A DNA stretch of 64,000 nucleotides, taken from the NCBI RefSeq assembly GCF_014203365.1, contig NZ_JACHIS010000001.1, positions 3,038,001-3,102,000 of the forward strand. Direction: 5' to 3'. Of the stretch, positions 1 to 8,086 are shown piece by piece. The stretch is from Actinoalloteichus hymeniacidonis (GTDB taxonomy: Bacteria; Actinomycetota; Actinomycetes; Mycobacteriales; Pseudonocardiaceae). The notes under the pieces are model-generated. The model was not told the DNA's origin, did not search any database, and saw nothing but the letters and a program-made list of their open reading frames with translations. Made by a program: the position numbers and the translations under genes. Positions within the stretch are counted from its first letter, which is position 1. Every line of letters begins with the position of its first letter.

Positions 1-1515
1 TTCACCGGCGTCCGTTTCGGCACCGCCCCCGGGCAGGCGATGCGGGTCCGGCTGGGCATGAACGACGGCGGATCGGTGTCGGTGTCGGCGACCGACGCGG
101 TGGGTGTCCCGGTGTTCGAGGTGGCGTCGTTGGTGGTTCGGCCGGTCTCGGCGCAGGCTCTCGCCGCAGGCGGCACCTCGGAGCTGCTCTTCGAGACGAC
201 GTGGATGCCGGTGGGTCTCGCGGGGGCCGAGGAGTCCTTCGTCGTGGCGCCGGACTTCGGCGAGGACGTGGCGGCGGCCGAGGAATGGGCGTCGCACGTG
301 CTGTCCGCGCGGGAGCCGGACACTCGGCTCGTGGTGGTCACCCGAGGCGCGGCGACGGTCGAATCGCACGACCGGATCGACCCGGTACAGAGCCACCTCG
401 CCGGGCTGCTGCGCTCCGCCGGGGTGGTGCTCGTCGACCGCGACGCCGCCGAGGTCGACAGTGTGCCCGCGACCGGCGACGAGACCGAGGTGGCGTTGCG
501 ATCGGGACGTGCCCACGTTCGAAGGCTGCGCCGGGCCACGGCGGCCGCGGGCGACGCGGCGTCGGCTTTCGGACCGGAGGGGACCGTGGTGGTCCTCGGC
601 GCCCCACCGCAGATCGTCACGGCCGTGACCGAGGCCTTGGGCGATAAGCGGGTTCAAGGTGCGGACGACGTGGCGCCCCACGGGCCCGCAGGCGTCGTCT
701 GTTGGGCCGCCGACCCGGACGGCATCCGGGAGGCCAGCCTGCTGGCCGGTTCGAATCCGCTCGTTCTGTTGTCCGCCTCCGACTACGGCGAGGCGCTCGT
801 CCGGCAGCGGATGGCAGCCGGTCTGCCCGCGACCGCGCTGCGCTGGGAGGCCGGGTTGAGCGACGCGGAGATCCAGGCTCTGGCCGTCCACGCGGTGTGC
901 ACCCCGAACGCGGTGCTCCTCGGGACCAGGCTGCGCCGCCCGACAGGCCCGGTTCCGCCGTTGCTGCGTGGCCTGCTGCGCGCCGAGGCAGCCGAGACGA
1001 TCGACGTCGAGGCCGACAGCGCCGCACTGGCCGCCCGGCTGGCCGCGATGACTCCGGAAGCACGCCACGACCATCTGCTCGGCATCGTGCGCGGGTGGGT
1101 GGCGGCCGTGCTGGGCTTCGCAGGGGGCGAGCAGGTGAGCGTCGAACTGTCCTTCCAGGAGCTGGGGCTCACCTCGGTGACCGCGGTGGAGCTGCGCAAC
1201 GGACTGCAGTCGGCGACGGGGCTTCGACTGCCCTCGACGCTGATCTTCGACTATCCGACCGCCACCGCAGTGGTGGCGTTCCTCCTCGACTCGCTCACCG
1301 AAGCGGATGCCGAGGTCGACGAGGAGACGCAACTGCGGGCGCTCCTGGCGCGGATCCCCCTCGGCCGACTGCGGGCGGCAGGGCTGCTCGACCGGCTGCG
1401 CGCACTCGACGGTGCGACCGAGTCCACTCCGGACACCCCGGAGGCCACGGCGGCGGATGCCGACATCGCCACGATGACTCCCGCCGATTTGATCCGGCTG
1501 ACAATGGGTACTTGA
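1..1515 (+). CDS. Type I modular PKS, 3' end (partial): DH C-terminus, degenerate KR, ACP, C-terminal docking tail
   Basis: The frame is open from base 1, so the gene starts upstream; it stops at 1513-1515. The first ~50 codons read as the C-terminal half of a dehydratase (…VFEVASLVVRPV). About codons 180-320 align with a ketoreductase that has lost its key parts. The TGGTGxLG nucleotide-binding loop is replaced by VVVLGAPPQ, and the stretch that normally carries catalytic Ser, Tyr and Asn is collapsed (LVLLSASDYGEAL…LPATALRWE). KR activity is therefore not expected. An ACP follows, with its phosphopantetheine Ser codon at 1174-1176 in the motif LGLTSVTAVEL; the usual Asp before the Ser is Thr. 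The last ~65 codons form a docking tail (LLARIPLGRLRAAGLLDRL … ADLIRLTMGT). This tail differs in type from those of the PKS genes starting at 10698, 29242 and 41365. Confidence 0.95.
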   Translation, partial: FTGVRFGTAPGQAMRVRLGMNDGGSVSVSATDAVGVPVFEVASLVVRPVSAQALAAGGTSELLFETTWMPVGLAGAEESFVVAPDFGEDVAAAEEWASHVLSAREPDTRLVVVTRGAATVESHDRIDPVQSHLAGLLRSAGVVLVDRDAAEVDSVPATGDETEVALRSGRAHVRRLRRATAAAGDAASAFGPEGTVVVLGAPPQIVTAVTEALGDKRVQGADDVAPHGPAGVVCWAADPDGIREASLLAGSNPLVLLSASDYGEALVRQRMAAGLPATALRWEAGLSDAEIQALAVHAVCTPNAVLLGTRLRRPTGPVPPLLRGLLRAEAAETIDVEADSAALAARLAAMTPEARHDHLLGIVRGWVAAVLGFAGGEQVSVELSFQELGLTSVTAVELRNGLQSATGLRLPSTLIFDYPTATAVVAFLLDSLTEADAEVDEETQLRALLARIPLGRLRAAGLLDRLRALDGATESTPDTPEATAADADIATMTPADLIRLTMGT

Positions 1516-1780
1516 CAGCCATTTCTCACCTGTTTCGTTAATTTCTCACCAGGAGATGATCACACGGTAATTGATCGTCACCGACGGTTACCTGCTGTCC
1601 CGAATTGCTTGCTGAATTGGTTGGTTCGTGCACACCTTGCAGGTACAGAAAGGCAGCGCGCGACCTCGGGACCGTTCGCCCGTATTTTGGTAACTTCATT
1701 GCGGGTACAACGGTACGTTTTGCACCGCAGAGTGGCGGTGTGGCGCGCAGATCAGTCCACATTGCGAAAGGGAGCCGTAG
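1516..1780 (+). promoter_or_regulatory. Intergenic promoter region of the LAL regulator, with repeats
   Basis: This 265-bp gap is clearly more AT-rich than the flanking genes and holds no gene. It contains an exact 10-bp direct repeat ATTTCTCACC at 1521-1530 and 1541-1550 (20 bp start to start, about two helical turns). An inverted repeat GGTAA (1566-1570) and TTACC (1588-1592) follows, then a direct repeat GAATTG at 1602-1607 and 1614-1619. A strong ribosome binding site, AAAGGGAG (1767-1774), lies 6 nt before the GTG start of the regulator. The repeats are seen directly; that they bind a regulator is inference. Confidence 0.55.
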
Positions 1781-4600
1781 GTGCGGTTAGTAGAACGTGC
1801 GGTGGAGTTGACGGCCATCACTGCTGCTTTCGACCGGTGCCGGACCTCGGGCAGTGAGATCGTCGTCGTGTCCGGTGCGGCAGGATCCGGTCGGACCCGG
1901 TTATTACGAGAGGTCGCCTCCGTTGTATCCGACTCCGGTGCTCTCGTACTGGCCGCAGCAGGTTCACCCGCCGAGACCTCGCTGGCCTACGGCGTGGCCC
2001 GCCAACTGTGGCAGAGCGCGGGCATCGAACAGGAACTCGACGCGTACCTGAACCAGGCGGGCCCCGAGCGTGGTGCCCGACCCGACGAACGGATCTGCTC
2101 GGAACTACTCGACCGCATCGGCGACCGACCCACCCTGTTGTGCATCGACGACGTCGAGCACGCCGATCCGATGTCGCGGGGAATCCTGCTGCACCTGCAA
2201 CGCCGCGTCGGCAGCAGACACGTCCTGGTGCTGCTGCTGGCGGGCGAGTCCGCTTGGACGACGATTCCCTCCTTCGACGCCGAACTGCATCGCAACCTGC
2301 CCTGCCAGCGGCTCCGGCTCGAACCCCTGAGCCACGCGGCCGTCGCCGAACTACTCGACGTGCCCACCACCTCGGCCCGCGCGGCGGCCTGCCACTACGC
2401 CTCCGGTGGCAATCCGCTGCTACTGGGTGCGCTGATCGCCGATGGGGAACACAGCGGGGCCGACGACGACGGAGCGCCGCCCGCGCCTGCGGCCCAGTTC
2501 AAGTCGGCGGTCTCGGCCTGTGTGCACCGGGGCGACGAGGCATTGCTCGCGGTGGCCCGCTGCCTGGCCGTGCTCGACCGCACTCCCTCGCAACGGCTGC
2601 TCAGACGCCTGCTGCGGTTGGACGCGGCGAAGGTCGAACGCAGTGTCGCCGAGTTGACCCGCATGGGCCTGCTCGATACCTACGGCGGTTTCCGCCACCC
2701 CGAAGCCCGGGCCGCCCTCGTCGAGGCCACCCCGGCCGCCGAGCGGGCCCTGCTCAACGGGCGAGTGGCCGAGCTGCTCTACTCGGAGGGCGCCGACGTC
2801 ACCGCGATCGCCACCCACGTGCTGCTCTCCGGGGAGCTGAACACGGCGTGGTCGGCCGAGGTCATGGTCGACGCCGCCGCCGAGGCGCTGCGTTCCGACC
2901 GGTCGACCGTCGCCGCGGACTACGCCGACTTCGCTTTACGCGCCGACCTCGAACCCGGGCTGCGAGCCGCCGCCCTGGTCACCCTCGTGCGCGCCAAGTG
3001 GCGTATCGCGCCGTCGGCGGTCACCAGCCACCTGCCCGCGCTGCGCACCGCACTGCGCGCGGGACAGCTCGACACCCGAGGCGTCGAATCCCTGCTGAGC
3101 AGTCTGCTGTGGACCGGACGCTTCGACGAGGTCCTGGAGATCACCCGGGGCGATGTCGGCGGCGAGGCCAGACCGGCCTGCGGCAGCGGCGCGCAGGCCG
3201 CCCTGCTGTGGTTGGAGTTCCTCAACCCGTCGGTGCTCGACGGGACACAGACCGATCACAGCCCCGACCGCCACCACGGCGACCTCGGGATGCGCGCGAT
3301 GGCCACCCTGGTCTGTGCGGTCCGGCAGAAACGGGTGACCCACGCGGCCGCCGCGGCCGATGCGGTCCTGCAGAACTGCGAGCGGGCCGACCCGTTGATC
3401 GAGACGGTCCTAGCGGCGTTGCTCACCCTCATCCTGGTCAACGAGCTGGACCGGGCGGAGAACTGGTGCGAGCGGCTGTCCTCGGACTTCCGCAGGCGTG
3501 GCCTGATCTCCCTCACCGCGGTCGTGGCTGCGGTGCGCGCCGATGTGTCGCTGCGCAGGGGCCGCGCGTCGGTGGCCGTCCGCGAGGCGGGTATGGCGCT
3601 GTCCATGATGTCGCGGGCCAGTTGGGGGGTGGTCATCGGTTATCCCCTCGGCACGCTGATCGCCGCGCGCATCGACACCGGGATGCTCGACGAGGCCGAG
3701 AACCTGCTGCGCAGGCCGCTGCCGCCGGAGCTGCTCGATTCCACCTTCGGACTGCCCTACCGGTATGCGCGGGGCAGGCACGCGTTGGCCAGTGGCCGCC
3801 CGTATGCGGCCATCGAGGACTTCCGCCACTGTGGGGCGGTGATGGCGAGCTGGGGCGTCGAACTGTCCACCCTGGTGCCGTGGCGGATCGGTCTGGCCCG
3901 GGCGTACGCCGCGTTGGCCCGCGCCGACGATGCCCGTTCGACCTTGGAAGACCAGGTCAAACAGGCCACCGGTCGGTCGGCGTTCCTCGGGGCTGTCGCG
4001 CTGCGACTGTTGAGCAGCCTCGACGAGGCCGACCAGTGCCTTCCGCTGTTGCAGCGGGCCGTCGGCGTGCTGGAGAACTCCGGCCACGACCGGGAGTTCG
4101 CCCTGGCATTGGCCCAGCTGAGCAACGAGCACTATGCCCGCGGCGACTCCAAGCACTCCCGCACGGTGGCGCGCCGGGCCATGGAGGTGGCGCGCTCCTG
4201 CGAGTGTGAGGCCGAGACCCGGGAACTGTTGTTGGGTGGGGAGCAGTTCGATGTCGCCGACCTGCTGGGCGAGAACGACGACCACTATCCGGAGCTGACC
4301 GATGCCGAGGGCAGGGTGGCGCGGCTGGCGGTGAACGGCCTGACCAACCGGGAGATCGGCCAGCGCCTCTACCTGTCGACGAGCACGGTGGAACAGCACC
4401 TCACCAAGATCTTCCGGAAGTTCAACGTCACCCGACGCACCGACCTCATCGGGATGCTGCGGGCCGAACCGAGCAACGCGGTCCCCGCCGCTCGCCTGCC
4501 GATGTCGCCCCTGACCAGCCCCCAGAAAACACCGGGCAACCCCCCGAACAACGCCGAATACCCTGCCGCTGCCGATACCATCAATGTCCTATTGCATTAG
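1781..4600 (+). CDS. LAL-type (large ATP-binding LuxR) pathway regulator
   Basis: This 939-residue protein has the LAL layout: an N-terminal P-loop ATPase, a long helical middle and a C-terminal LuxR helix-turn-helix. The P-loop is GAAGSGRT (residues 32-39), where the usual Lys is Arg38. A Walker B-like TLLCIDDVEHAD lies near residue 120. The DNA-binding domain is at about 838-895 (LTDAEGRVARLAVNGLTNRE…STSTVEQHL). Proteins of this family usually activate macrolide gene clusters. The GTG start at 1781 was chosen for its well-placed AAAGGGAG. Four TTA codons are present: codon 3 (1787-1789), tandem codons 41-42 (1901-1906) and codon 386 (2936-2938). In Streptomyces these make translation depend on the bldA leucyl-tRNA, so developmental control is likely. 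Its direct targets are not shown by the sequence. Confidence 0.95.
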   Translation: MRLVERAVELTAITAAFDRCRTSGSEIVVVSGAAGSGRTRLLREVASVVSDSGALVLAAAGSPAETSLAYGVARQLWQSAGIEQELDAYLNQAGPERGARPDERICSELLDRIGDRPTLLCIDDVEHADPMSRGILLHLQRRVGSRHVLVLLLAGESAWTTIPSFDAELHRNLPCQRLRLEPLSHAAVAELLDVPTTSARAAACHYASGGNPLLLGALIADGEHSGADDDGAPPAPAAQFKSAVSACVHRGDEALLAVARCLAVLDRTPSQRLLRRLLRLDAAKVERSVAELTRMGLLDTYGGFRHPEARAALVEATPAAERALLNGRVAELLYSEGADVTAIATHVLLSGELNTAWSAEVMVDAAAEALRSDRSTVAADYADFALRADLEPGLRAAALVTLVRAKWRIAPSAVTSHLPALRTALRAGQLDTRGVESLLSSLLWTGRFDEVLEITRGDVGGEARPACGSGAQAALLWLEFLNPSVLDGTQTDHSPDRHHGDLGMRAMATLVCAVRQKRVTHAAAAADAVLQNCERADPLIETVLAALLTLILVNELDRAENWCERLSSDFRRRGLISLTAVVAAVRADVSLRRGRASVAVREAGMALSMMSRASWGVVIGYPLGTLIAARIDTGMLDEAENLLRRPLPPELLDSTFGLPYRYARGRHALASGRPYAAIEDFRHCGAVMASWGVELSTLVPWRIGLARAYAALARADDARSTLEDQVKQATGRSAFLGAVALRLLSSLDEADQCLPLLQRAVGVLENSGHDREFALALAQLSNEHYARGDSKHSRTVARRAMEVARSCECEAETRELLLGGEQFDVADLLGENDDHYPELTDAEGRVARLAVNGLTNREIGQRLYLSTSTVEQHLTKIFRKFNVTRRTDLIGMLRAEPSNAVPAARLPMSPLTSPQKTPGNPPNNAEYPAAADTINVLLH

Positions 4601-4900
4601 CCGTGGCCGGATCCGTGTCGATCAGAATGGGTGATCAAGCCGCTCGTTGATTTTTTCACCGACCCTTCCGTCTCGATCGAATGAAGGGGCGGTTCGCGCT
4701 GGCCGCCGAATCATGTGGCGACCGTCGATTCGGCGTTGCTGAAATGAGGGAAACGGTCGGAGGTTTCGAGTATTCCAACTGAACTTCGACGGCATATTCA
4801 ACGAAGTTCGATCGTGCTACCGTGGCGCTATATTCGAGCGCCGGACGTTGCTGCTCGAAATTTCCCGCCAGTTCCCCGACAACCAAGGGAGAGAACTGCC
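4601..4900 (+). promoter_or_regulatory. Intergenic region with operator-like inverted repeats upstream of the methyltransferase
   Basis: No gene is seen in this 300-bp AT-enriched gap. It contains GATCA (4620-4624) and TGATC (4632-4636) as a short inverted repeat just after the regulator. A perfect 8-bp inverted repeat, GAACTTCG (4781-4788) and CGAAGTTC (4802-4809), follows with a 13-nt spacer. A ribosome binding site AAGGGAGAG (4885-4893) precedes the GTG at 4901. Confidence 0.5.
4806..4834 (+). promoter_or_regulatory. Candidate promoter of the methyltransferase gene overlapping an operator-like repeat
   Basis: GTTCGA (4806-4811) and TATATT (4829-4834) are separated by 17 bp and could be -35 and -10 boxes. 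The -35 candidate overlaps the right arm of the inverted repeat 4781-4809, an arrangement expected for a repressible promoter. Assignment is by eye only. Confidence 0.35.
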
Positions 4901-5884
4901 GTGGTCACAACGAATCCATCCTCGGACAGTCTGCAGGACGTGAACGGGATGTCCGAGGTAATCGACCGGTTGATCGTGGAGAACACCGGATCCGATCACA
5001 GTAGCGCGGAGGCCGCCGAGGCGAAGCGTGTGGTCTCCACCGTGTACGACCTGCTCGCCAGCACCTGGAAGCTGGTCGAGATGTGGAACTGGGGATACGA
5101 CGACGCCCAGTTGCACCAGGAGATCGAGAAGCGCATCCCCGGGTTCTCCCGGTTCGGCACCGACGGTTTCTCGGAGGCGCTGTACTACTACACGTTGCGA
5201 CAGGTTCCGACCGAACTCACCGATTACCACGGAAAGCGGATTCTCGAGGTCGGCAGTGGAATCGGCGGGGGTCTGAACTTCCTCTCCCGGGTGGCGGATG
5301 GGGCGGAGCTGTCCGGAGTGGACCTGTCGAAAACGGCGGTCGCTCGAGCGAATGCGCGACACTTCCGCCCCAACAAACTTTCCTACACCAATGGTGACGC
5401 CGAGGACATTCCGTTCGAGGACGGCACCTTCGATGTGGTGATCAATCTGGAGAGTTGCCACAACTATCCGCATCTGGACAAATTCTTCTCCGAGGTATCG
5501 CGGGTGCTCAAGCCCGGCGGCCACTTCTCCGCGGTCGACCTGTTCAACGACCAACACCTGGCGAACTTCAAGCAGGCGCAGTCCACCAACGCCCAGCTGA
5601 AGTGGTTGAGCGAGACCGACATATCGCCGCAGGTCATCAGCGCGGTCAACAAGCGGATGGTGAAGGGCAGCTACCTGCAGGAGACGTTCTCCAAGCAGAA
5701 GGGCCCGTTGCTGCAGCAGCTCATCAGCAGGCCCTGCTGGACTGCGGCGTTCGGTGCGCTGTTCAGCGGCGACGCCAGTACCTCCCCGGTGGCGAAGTGG
5801 GCGCGCAAGGTAGGCGGGCTGTCCAGCATGGACAAGGCGCCGATCCGCATCTACCGACACAATCTGGCGACTCGCGTGGTGTGA
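4901..5884 (+). CDS. SAM-dependent methyltransferase, probable O-methyltransferase
   Basis: This 327-residue class I methyltransferase has motif I ILEVGSGIGGGLNFL at residues 114-128, the acidic GVDLS of the SAM ribose site near 139-143, a GDAEDIPF stretch near 165-172 and RVLKPGG near 201-207. The sequence resembles the family that holds mycobacterial phthiotriol/phenolphthiotriol dimycocerosate methyltransferases and macrolide O-methyltransferases (recalled, not searched). It likely methylates a hydroxyl of the macrolide or of an attached sugar. The frame is open from 4814, but the GTG at 4901 has AAGGGAGAG seven nucleotides upstream and gives a normal N-terminus, so it was preferred. The gene stands alone, behind an operator-like repeat and ahead of a possible hairpin terminator. 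Confidence 0.9.
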   Translation: MVTTNPSSDSLQDVNGMSEVIDRLIVENTGSDHSSAEAAEAKRVVSTVYDLLASTWKLVEMWNWGYDDAQLHQEIEKRIPGFSRFGTDGFSEALYYYTLRQVPTELTDYHGKRILEVGSGIGGGLNFLSRVADGAELSGVDLSKTAVARANARHFRPNKLSYTNGDAEDIPFEDGTFDVVINLESCHNYPHLDKFFSEVSRVLKPGGHFSAVDLFNDQHLANFKQAQSTNAQLKWLSETDISPQVISAVNKRMVKGSYLQETFSKQKGPLLQQLISRPCWTAAFGALFSGDASTSPVAKWARKVGGLSSMDKAPIRIYRHNLATRVV

Positions 5885-5910
5885 CGCGATCGATCCCGAA
5901 ACCCGTCGCT

Positions 5911-5953
5911 GCCGAACTCGATGGTTTGTCTCCTCGTGGACCGCGAGTTCGGC
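5911..5953 (+). terminator. Possible terminator hairpin after the methyltransferase
   Basis: A perfect 10-bp inverted repeat GCCGAACTCG (5911-5920) and CGAGTTCGGC (5944-5953) has a 23-nt loop and lies 26 nt after the methyltransferase stop. There is no T-run, which is common for actinomycete terminators. The loop is long, so function is uncertain. Confidence 0.4.
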
Positions 5954-6067
5954 GGCGATGTCGTCGGCAACCGCCACCCGCGTGTTCTCCCGCTGAAGTA
6001 ACCGAATTCGGTGTGCCCACACGAATGCGTGGCCCCGCCCCGGAATAATCGCTGAGATGGCGGCTTG

Positions 6068-6084
6068 CTTTACCGTCGGTAAAG
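6068..6084. promoter_or_regulatory. 17-bp perfect palindrome, TetR-operator-like
   Basis: CTTTACCGTCGGTAAAG reads CTTTACC - GTC - GGTAAAG with perfect arms. Palindromes of the form TTACCGNCGGTAA are typical TetR-family operators (family knowledge). No TetR gene and no obvious start site lie next to it, so it may be an orphan site. Confidence 0.45.
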
Positions 6085-6455
6085 TCATGGCTTGCCGATG
6101 ATCACTGAATCGGTGGTTTCTCGGTACCCGTCCAATCACCTATCCAGGGCGCCATCGCGAGTGGCGATACCCGGGGTGAGCACCTCGCACCCTCGGGCGA
6201 CTCGGGCATGGTTGGTGATTCACCTACCAAAACATCGAAACGTCAAAAAGAAACCGCCGCTGCCGGCTCGCGGTCTCGACGCAGGCAGATCGCGCCACCG
6301 CGCCACATCCGGAATCGACGCCGTCGGCAGCGCACCGGCCAGAGCCGATGCGCTGCCGGGCCGATCCGGGCAGGTGACGCGGTCCGGGACACCGAGCAGC
6401 GCAGTCCGACGCCCGCCGACGTTCATGGCGCACCGGCCCGGTCCCCGGTGTGCGA

Positions 6456-7763
6456 TCAACGTCGGTGCAGCACCGCCAGGCCGCCCTTGGCGGGAGCCAC
6501 CGAGATGCCGTGGTCGGGGTGGTGTTCCCCCGGTTCCAAGGTCGGTACGAGGGTGAAGTCACGGAGCATGGTGCGCAGCACGACGTTCATCTGCATCGTG
6601 GCGAACGCGGCGCCGATGCACCGGCGGACGCCGCCACCGAAGGGAATCCAACTCGGATCGGGGCGTGCGCCGACGAACCGGTCGGGGTCGAAGACCTCGG
6701 GGCGGGGGAACAGCGACTCGTTCTCGTGGAGCAGGGAGATGCAGGCGGTGGCCACGGTGCCGCGCGGCAGCGTCCACCGGCCGATCCGCAGCGATTCCGC
6801 GCGGACCTGCCGGGCGGTCATCTCGACGACGGGGCGGATGCGCTGCACCTCGATCAGGGTGGCCTCGCGGAGTTCGCTGCCGCCCTCCTCGTCCTCGGTG
6901 ACAAGCCTGCGCACCAGCTCGGGGTGGCGGCGGAGCCGTTCCACGGCCCAGGCCAGGGTTCTGGCGGTGTTCTCCTGCCCGGCTGCAAGCAGCGTCAACA
7001 GCTGGTCGGCGATCTCGCTGCGGCGCATGGGGGAGCCGTCGTCATATCGGGACTGGATGAGGATGGCGAGCACGTCGTCGCGTTCGGTGAGCTTGGGGTC
7101 CGCGCCTGCCTGGTCGATGAGCCGGTCGATGATCGCGTCGTACTGCGCTCGGTAACGGTCGAACCGAGCGCCCGGACCGCGGCCGCCGAGATCCACGCGC
7201 GCGATGGGCAGCGAGGCGACGAACGCGCCGACCTTGAGCATGGGCGGCAGCATGGTGCGCAGTTCGTCGAGTTCGGCGCCGTCGGCTCCGAACACGGCGC
7301 GCAGGATGACGTTCATGCTCAGCCGCATGGTCGAGGGCAGCACCGGGAACGGCTTGCCCTCGGGCCAGGACGCGGCCTCCCGGCGGGTCTCCTGCTCGAT
7401 CAGCGCCTCGTGCGCGCGCAGCCGACGCCCGTGGAAGGGCGGCGTGAGCAGCTTGCGCTGTCTGCGGTGCTCCTTGCCGGTGATCGAGAACAGCGAGCCC
7501 GGTCCCAGTACGAAACCCAGATTGCTGTCGGGGGTCTCCGCCTGTTCCGAGTTCGCCTGGAACAACTCCCGGACCTCGCCGGGATCGGAGAGCATCACCA
7601 TCGGGCCCAGGATGTAGGAGCCGAAGGTGAACGCCGAACCGTAGCGGTCCCGCATCTTGCGCAGGGTGCCTCGGCGGGCGGCGGCGTAGGCGAGGGTCTG
7701 CACCATGCGCGGACTCGTCGGGCCGTCGGGTAACACCGCGTCCGGATGGATTCCCGTCGTCAT
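6456..7763 (-). CDS. Cytochrome P450 monooxygenase
   Basis: This 435-residue P450 has all the core signatures. The heme loop is FGGGVRRCIG, with the thiolate Cys at 382. The ExxR of helix K reads EVQR. Helix I is AAGQENTA, with Glu264 and Asn265. The Asn sits where most P450s have the Thr that helps split O2 (Thr252 of P450cam); the following residue is Thr266. The N-terminus (PRMVQTLAYAAARRGTLRKMRDRYG) recalls the mycobacterial CYP135/138 type more than the CYP107 enzymes usual in macrolide clusters (recalled). It probably oxidises the macrolide. No ferredoxin gene lies beside it. Its ATG overlaps the stop of the upstream small gene (ATGA, 7760-7763), so translation is coupled. Codon 11 is TTA. 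Confidence 0.95.
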   Translation of the reverse strand: MTTGIHPDAVLPDGPTSPRMVQTLAYAAARRGTLRKMRDRYGSAFTFGSYILGPMVMLSDPGEVRELFQANSEQAETPDSNLGFVLGPGSLFSITGKEHRRQRKLLTPPFHGRRLRAHEALIEQETRREAASWPEGKPFPVLPSTMRLSMNVILRAVFGADGAELDELRTMLPPMLKVGAFVASLPIARVDLGGRGPGARFDRYRAQYDAIIDRLIDQAGADPKLTERDDVLAILIQSRYDDGSPMRRSEIADQLLTLLAAGQENTARTLAWAVERLRRHPELVRRLVTEDEEGGSELREATLIEVQRIRPVVEMTARQVRAESLRIGRWTLPRGTVATACISLLHENESLFPRPEVFDPDRFVGARPDPSWIPFGGGVRRCIGAAFATMQMNVVLRTMLRDFTLVPTLEPGEHHPDHGISVAPAKGGLAVLHRR

Positions 7764-8086
7764 CGCTGACCTCCGCTGGCGAGTTCGGCTGCGGGGGATT
7801 CCTCGCCGACCGCCCCGCCGTCCGATGCTCCGGTGGGCTGCGCGGGCACCGACAGGCCGGGAACACCGAGGTCGGGGATCGTCTTGATCGCCGCGAGCGC
7901 CGCGTCGATCGCACCCGACAGGGACTCGCCCTCGACGTCGAAATCGAGTTGCCCGACGGTGACGTCGGGATTGGTGGGCAGTGTCGTGGTCGAGGCCGTC
8001 GCCTCGCCCGAACCGGCTTGCCGCAGCTTCGTCAGCTCGTCGTCGGTGATTTCACGGCTGAGCGCCAGCGTGAATTTGTGGGCCAC
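7760..8086 (-). CDS. Small protein of unknown function, translationally coupled to the P450
   Basis: This protein of about 108 residues begins AHKFTLALSREITDDELTKL and contains NPDVTVGQLDFDVEGESL and AIKTIPDLGVPGLSVPAQP. I do not recognise a named family. The middle has a plausible beta-alpha pattern and the C-terminal ~25 residues look disordered (Gly, Ser, Ala, Glu). The GTG at 8086 was preferred because AGGTGG (8098-8093 on the minus strand) lies six nucleotides before it. An in-frame ATG at 8104 would add six residues (MSRWKV) but has a weaker site. The stop overlaps the P450 start as ATGA, so the two proteins are made together, which suggests a partner or helper role (inference). The frame runs open further upstream to 8536, but that part looks non-coding. 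Confidence 0.75.
   Translation of the reverse strand: MAHKFTLALSREITDDELTKLRQAGSGEATASTTTLPTNPDVTVGQLDFDVEGESLSGAIDAALAAIKTIPDLGVPGLSVPAQPTGASDGGAVGEESPAAELASGGQR

Larger units (their letters stand above)
5885..6455. other. Non-coding stretch between the convergent methyltransferase and P450 genes
   Basis: The 571 bp between the two convergent 3' ends hold no convincing gene: the open frames here have no recognisable protein and no good ribosome site. The stretch is less GC-rich than its neighbours around 6040-6250. It contains the hairpin at 5911-5953, the palindrome at 6068-6084 and a further short inverted repeat TTGGT (6212-6216) / ACCAA (6226-6230). It may be the remains of a lost gene with its operator. 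Confidence 0.5.

Noticed and set aside
4814-4900. N-terminal extension of the methyltransferase from ATG 4814
   Set aside because: It covers the candidate promoter and operator; the GTG at 4901 has a well-placed ribosome site and gives a normal N-terminus.
6092-6556. Plus-strand open frame over the P450 3' end
   Set aside because: It has no ribosome site, its composition is Pro/Arg/Ser-rich, and its second half is antisense to the P450.
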